DNA of 64,000 nucleotides from Hoplostethus atlanticus. Its lineage: Eukaryota; Chordata; Actinopteri; Trachichthyiformes; Trachichthyidae. Location of the stretch: the NCBI GenBank assembly GCA_034670405.1, contig JAXDDX010000186.1:372001-436000 (forward strand), in the 5' to 3' direction. The stretch's first letter is position 1. Every line of letters begins with the position of its first letter. Below are positions 60,837 through 64,000 of the stretch, piece by piece. A program made the translations under genes and the position numbers. Below the pieces are notes generated by a model. It searched no databases. It saw only the letters and a program-made list of their open reading frames with translations, and was not told the DNA's origin.

Positions 60837-63800
60837 GTATGATGCCTCACATTAGCATCAGATAATACTGATCAATCTGCTGAAGCAACAGATGGAGCTG
60901 CAGTAGAGACTAGATACTATATAATAATGGCTATTACTACATACTATAGTTTGACCGACATGAGTTTTTGAAAGCTGATATCAATATTGTAGGATCAAAT
61001 CTGCTGTCAGTATTCAACATCTTGAAATTTGACCAATATTCAGTGTTTCCCCCCAGAATTTTAGTCTTGTCAGGGTGGAAAAGCATCTGAAACAGCATTT
61101 AGGCCATGGGTTACTAAAACTCTCTATTGAAACCAAGGATAAAAATAATAAAATATATTCATGCATACTTATGTGGAAAGCGTCCCATCGTCAGCCAGTG
61201 TAATATTGTTCAATTCTACAATATCATATAATCAATCAAACTGCATCATATCCATCATATCAGAGGTGGACGACACTGACTGGATCAGATTCAATTTTAA
61301 TAAAAGGATAATATCATATTCATATATCTGTCTAATCCTTCTACATACCTAATCACTAATGTAGAACTGAATGTAGAATCTTGAGAAAGAGAGTGGAGCT
61401 AGCTAACATGGAGACCACATGGAGACCACAGGCTAGAAAATGCTAAAGATCGAATGCTATTATTATGCTGTTATAATAATTATGATTTATGAATGAAGAC
61501 TACAAACAAATTTAAAACAGTGTGGCCACTTAATGAACAGATGGACCTGTTCTCCATTAAAAATAAAAATCCCATTTTCATTACTGTCAAATGGCACATG
61601 TAGATAAATAACCAGTGTAGGCCTATAAAGTTATCGGGCTGTTTTAACTGTCCAACTGTCTGTGTGTGTTTGCATCTTAGGCTCTAGAGCAAGACAAGTA
61701 TTCCCTGCAGAAGGAGGTGGAGTTGAAGACTCGGATGCTGGAATCATTGCAGTCAGATTATGACTGTGTGAAGACCCAGCAGAGACAGCAGCTTCAACAG
61801 CAACAAGAACATCTAGAGAGGAACCACGTCATGGCACTCAATGAGCTGAACAACACGGTACTGGTCTGCTCTGGTCTGGTCTATTGTGGTGTTTTCTGGT
61901 CTGGTCTTAACCATCTAGAGATGAACCACTTGGAGATGAAGTAAAAAATAAGGTTCTCTAAGCCCTCGTAGTTAAAAACGCCAGAGCAAATATTGCTTAG
62001 AGGGTCTTATCTGTTTTTCTGTTTCTCTGCCTAATCTTTGACATGTGAGGTTAGATAAATCACAGCCGTCTGAATGCTTAAACAATCTAGATGAAAGAAG
62101 ATCTTTGTATGTTTGTGTGGGTGTTTTCATATTGTGACTCTGCTGAGACTTAGTAGAAACCTCACTAAATAAGAAATAACTAGAACCATAAAATGGAGGA
62201 AATGAAACTAGACAACAGTTCAAATGTCTTTCTGTTTGTCTATATTTCTATCTGTTCTTTCAGATGCTGAGGTTGCAGTCAGATCTGGAGGAATCCCAGC
62301 TGAATGAGAAACAGCTGAAACACAAACTAGAAGTCCAGACTGAGACCCTAAAGCACAAGATGGAGGAGCTCCAAGCTCTGAATGAACAAACCCAGGACTC
62401 AATGTCGTCTGAGATGATGGAGGTGGAGATCAAGAGAATGGAGTTGGAGAATGCCAAGGTGAGGGGGACTACACTTGGGGTGCGTTCACACCAAGCATGG
62501 TCAGAGCGGTTTACTTTGTTTGGCCCGGTGAGGACAATGCCATTCAGAATCTGGCAACAAATAACTGCACCGAGATGCCTGAAAATGTGTGTCTCTGTCC
62601 TCTTAACTGCACTGTAGTTCGATAGGAGTGAATTGTAATCTGAGCCAACTATAGGAAATGACCCCAAAACATAAGGTTTTATGGGTATAGGGAGAAGGAT
62701 GGTGACAAGAGATTGGCTTTTGGTTGAGGCAGGTACAAAGGGAGTACAATAGTCTAAATGAGATGATATAAAAGCATATAAAAATGCATGACTTTCTTCA
62801 AGTTGGCCAAGGATAAAAGCACCTTGATTTTTATATATATATATATATATATATTCGTCAGCTGAAAGAAACAAAGGTAATACGTTTTTAGCCTGATCCA
62901 TCCCTAGGTTTCTGGCATTTGATTTAATGTTGGAAGACAGACTACATAGTTTGTTCTGAATCGTAATTCTGCAGCTGGGAAGACCACACAAAATTATTAG
63001 GGCTGTCAATGTTAACGCGTTAACGCTCGCGATTAATCTGGAAACCTTAACGCGTTTTTTTTTTTTACGCAAATTAATCATATTACCAAATTTGACCCCA
63101 ACCTCCTCCCGTAATTTCAGCGTGGGTTTTTACCTGGCTGAAATAGGCCTACTGAAAAGCATGCATGGCAAACGCAGACAACACCATGACTAAGGAGACA
63201 TCCACCGGTGTGCTGAACGGAAAATTCCGTTTTAAAAAGCTTCCAGATGGAAGTTTAGATAAAACCAAAGTTGTGTGCACATATTGCAGTGATGAGCTGT
63301 CTTTCCACCGAAGCACAACAAGTCTGAAGTACCATTTTCGGGCAAAGATGCTAGCACTGAGTCAGGATCAAGTCGTGTTCGTCAAACAACACTGGCAGAG
63401 TGTAGCCAGGGCAAGTCTGTCAACAAAGCGACAACAACTAAGCTAACTAAAGCAATCGCTAAATGGATCGCAATGGACTGCAGGCTAAGGTGACCAGAAT
63501 TCTGAAATGAAAACGGGACATTTCCAGTTCGGCGGTCAATATATCATTAAAATATGCAATGTTATTATCTATGAAATAAAAAAGGGGGACAATTCCGGTT
63601 TCATGTATTTTGACCACTGTTGTACTGTAATAAACTATGGTGCAGGCCGACTGATAAAATTGGGTACTAACTTTTACAAAGTAACTTTGTAAACCATGTC
63701 AGAAAATCATAGTTTACAGTACCATGGTGAGTGAAGCTATGGAAACTATGGAACACACAATAAAGAAAATGGTCCAACTACAATGGTTCAATACAATGTA

Positions 63801-64000
63801 TTTAATTAGCGATACGTACGATACGACAGAGAAGACAGACAAGCAACACTACCAGACTGACACACTGTAACAGACACACTATGACAGACAACACTAACAA
63901 GCACTATATTACAGCAACACTACAGACAAGACAGAACTATCCAATCTGAACAGCCATTCAGTGGTCCTGGTAGTCTGGGTAGAATAAGAGCAGAAGAGAG
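60666..64000 (+). CDS. spdl1: spdl1: protein Spindly, 5' part (three exons, continues past window)
   Basis: Exons 60666-60836, 61681-61857 and 62264-62458 are all in phase 0 and give 181 residues of nearly continuous coiled coil. Residues 27-31 (AAQAG, followed by LDLLN) form the CC1 box found in dynein adaptors. Further on are QDKYSLQKEVELKTRMLESL and LNEKQLKHKLEVQTE, which match human Spindly motifs (QEKYTLQREVELKSRMLESL; LSEKQLKH). Known role: farnesylated adaptor that links dynein/dynactin to the RZZ complex at kinetochores and controls checkpoint-protein stripping. The dynactin-binding Spindly motif and C-terminal prenylation site lie outside the window. No exon is recognised between 62459 and 64000. 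Confidence 0.93.
60955..61345 (+). repeat. Dispersed repeat in spdl1 intron 2
   Basis: Related to 26570-26935 and (inverted) 56850-56985; includes AGAGGTGGACGACACTGACT and GGATCAGATTCAATTTTAAT. Confidence 0.6.
61681..61857 (+). CDS. spdl1: spdl1 coding exon 2
   Basis: Acceptor TTGCATCTTAG, donor GTACTG, 59 codons. It starts ALEQDKYSLQKEVELKTRML and includes a Gln-rich stretch (QQRQQLQQQQEHLE) within the coiled coil, ending MALNELNNT. Confidence 0.93.
62264..62458 (+). CDS. spdl1: spdl1 coding exon 3
   Basis: Acceptor TGTTCTTTCAG, donor GTGAGG, 65 codons. It encodes LQSDLEESQLNEKQLKHKLE and DSMSSEMMEVEIKRMELENA, the latter matching the human ESMSSEML region. It ends in phase 0; the next exon is beyond 64000. 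Confidence 0.93.
62828..62853. repeat. (TA)n microsatellite
   Basis: About 13 TA units in spdl1 intron 3. Confidence 0.95.
62998..63480 (+). mobile_element. hAT transposon 5' end with BED-finger transposase start
   Basis: It starts TAGGGCTGTCAATGTTAACG, a hAT-like terminus, with palindromic TTAACGCG motifs. The frame 63165-63446 reads FRFKKLPDGSLDKTKVVCTY then CSDELSFHRSTTSLKYHF: a BED finger with Cys-x2-Cys and one His, the second His replaced by Met. Only the N-terminus is present before the frame ends, so it is truncated or frameshifted. Confidence 0.82.

Noticed and set aside
62260-63081. 273-codon minus-strand frame
   Set aside because: Antisense to spdl1 exon 3 and then crossing a (TA)n run and a transposon end; no family features.

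Overview
The window is vertebrate nuclear DNA, most likely from a ray-finned (teleost) fish. Coding sequence is sparse and split by GT-AG introns. The rest is filled with L2-type and Rex1-like LINEs, Tc1/mariner, hAT and Kolobok-like DNA transposons, MITEs, minisatellites and very long (CA)n and (CT)n microsatellites. I cannot name the species.

Two genuine protein-coding genes are present, head to head across a compact promoter near 58.2-58.36 kb. On the minus strand the complete coding region of uvssa (UV-stimulated scaffold protein A, transcription-coupled repair) runs from an ATG at 57642 to a stop at 6403. It has 14 coding exons, every junction phase closes, and the product is 795 codons. 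On the plus strand the first three coding exons of spdl1 (Spindly, kinetochore adaptor of dynein/dynactin) lie at 60666-62458, and the gene runs off the right edge. The other open frames are simple repeats, antisense shadows or transposon remnants.

Layout: 1-6.4 kb is the region downstream of uvssa. It holds a ~58-bp satellite, a broken minus-strand LINE split by a segment with a THAP-type zinc-finger start, and a perfect 36-bp palindrome in the likely 3' UTR. From 6.4 to 15.4 kb are uvssa exons 14-9, with a tRNA-like sequence inside an inverted-repeat element, a 34-bp-TIR MITE and a minisatellite in intron 9. From 15.4 to 27.3 kb (intron 8) are two ~210-bp (CT)n tracts with related flanks, a hAT MITE with an exact 8-bp target duplication, and a 2.3-kb TTAA-flanked Kolobok-like element carrying THAP and hAT fragments. 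From 27.4 to 53.7 kb (intron 7, 26 kb) are nested LINEs, Tc1 remnants, minisatellites, a perfect 42-bp-arm hairpin and two 359-bp repeats differing at one noticed base. From 53.7 to 57.65 kb are exons 7-1, then the shared promoter and the 5' part of spdl1, whose intron 3 holds a hAT transposase start.

The two genes act in different pathways (DNA repair; mitotic kinetochore function). The sequence supports only shared promoter architecture, not a shared function. Exon boundaries were set by hand from splice motifs, reading phase and remembered family features; no alignment or database search was run.
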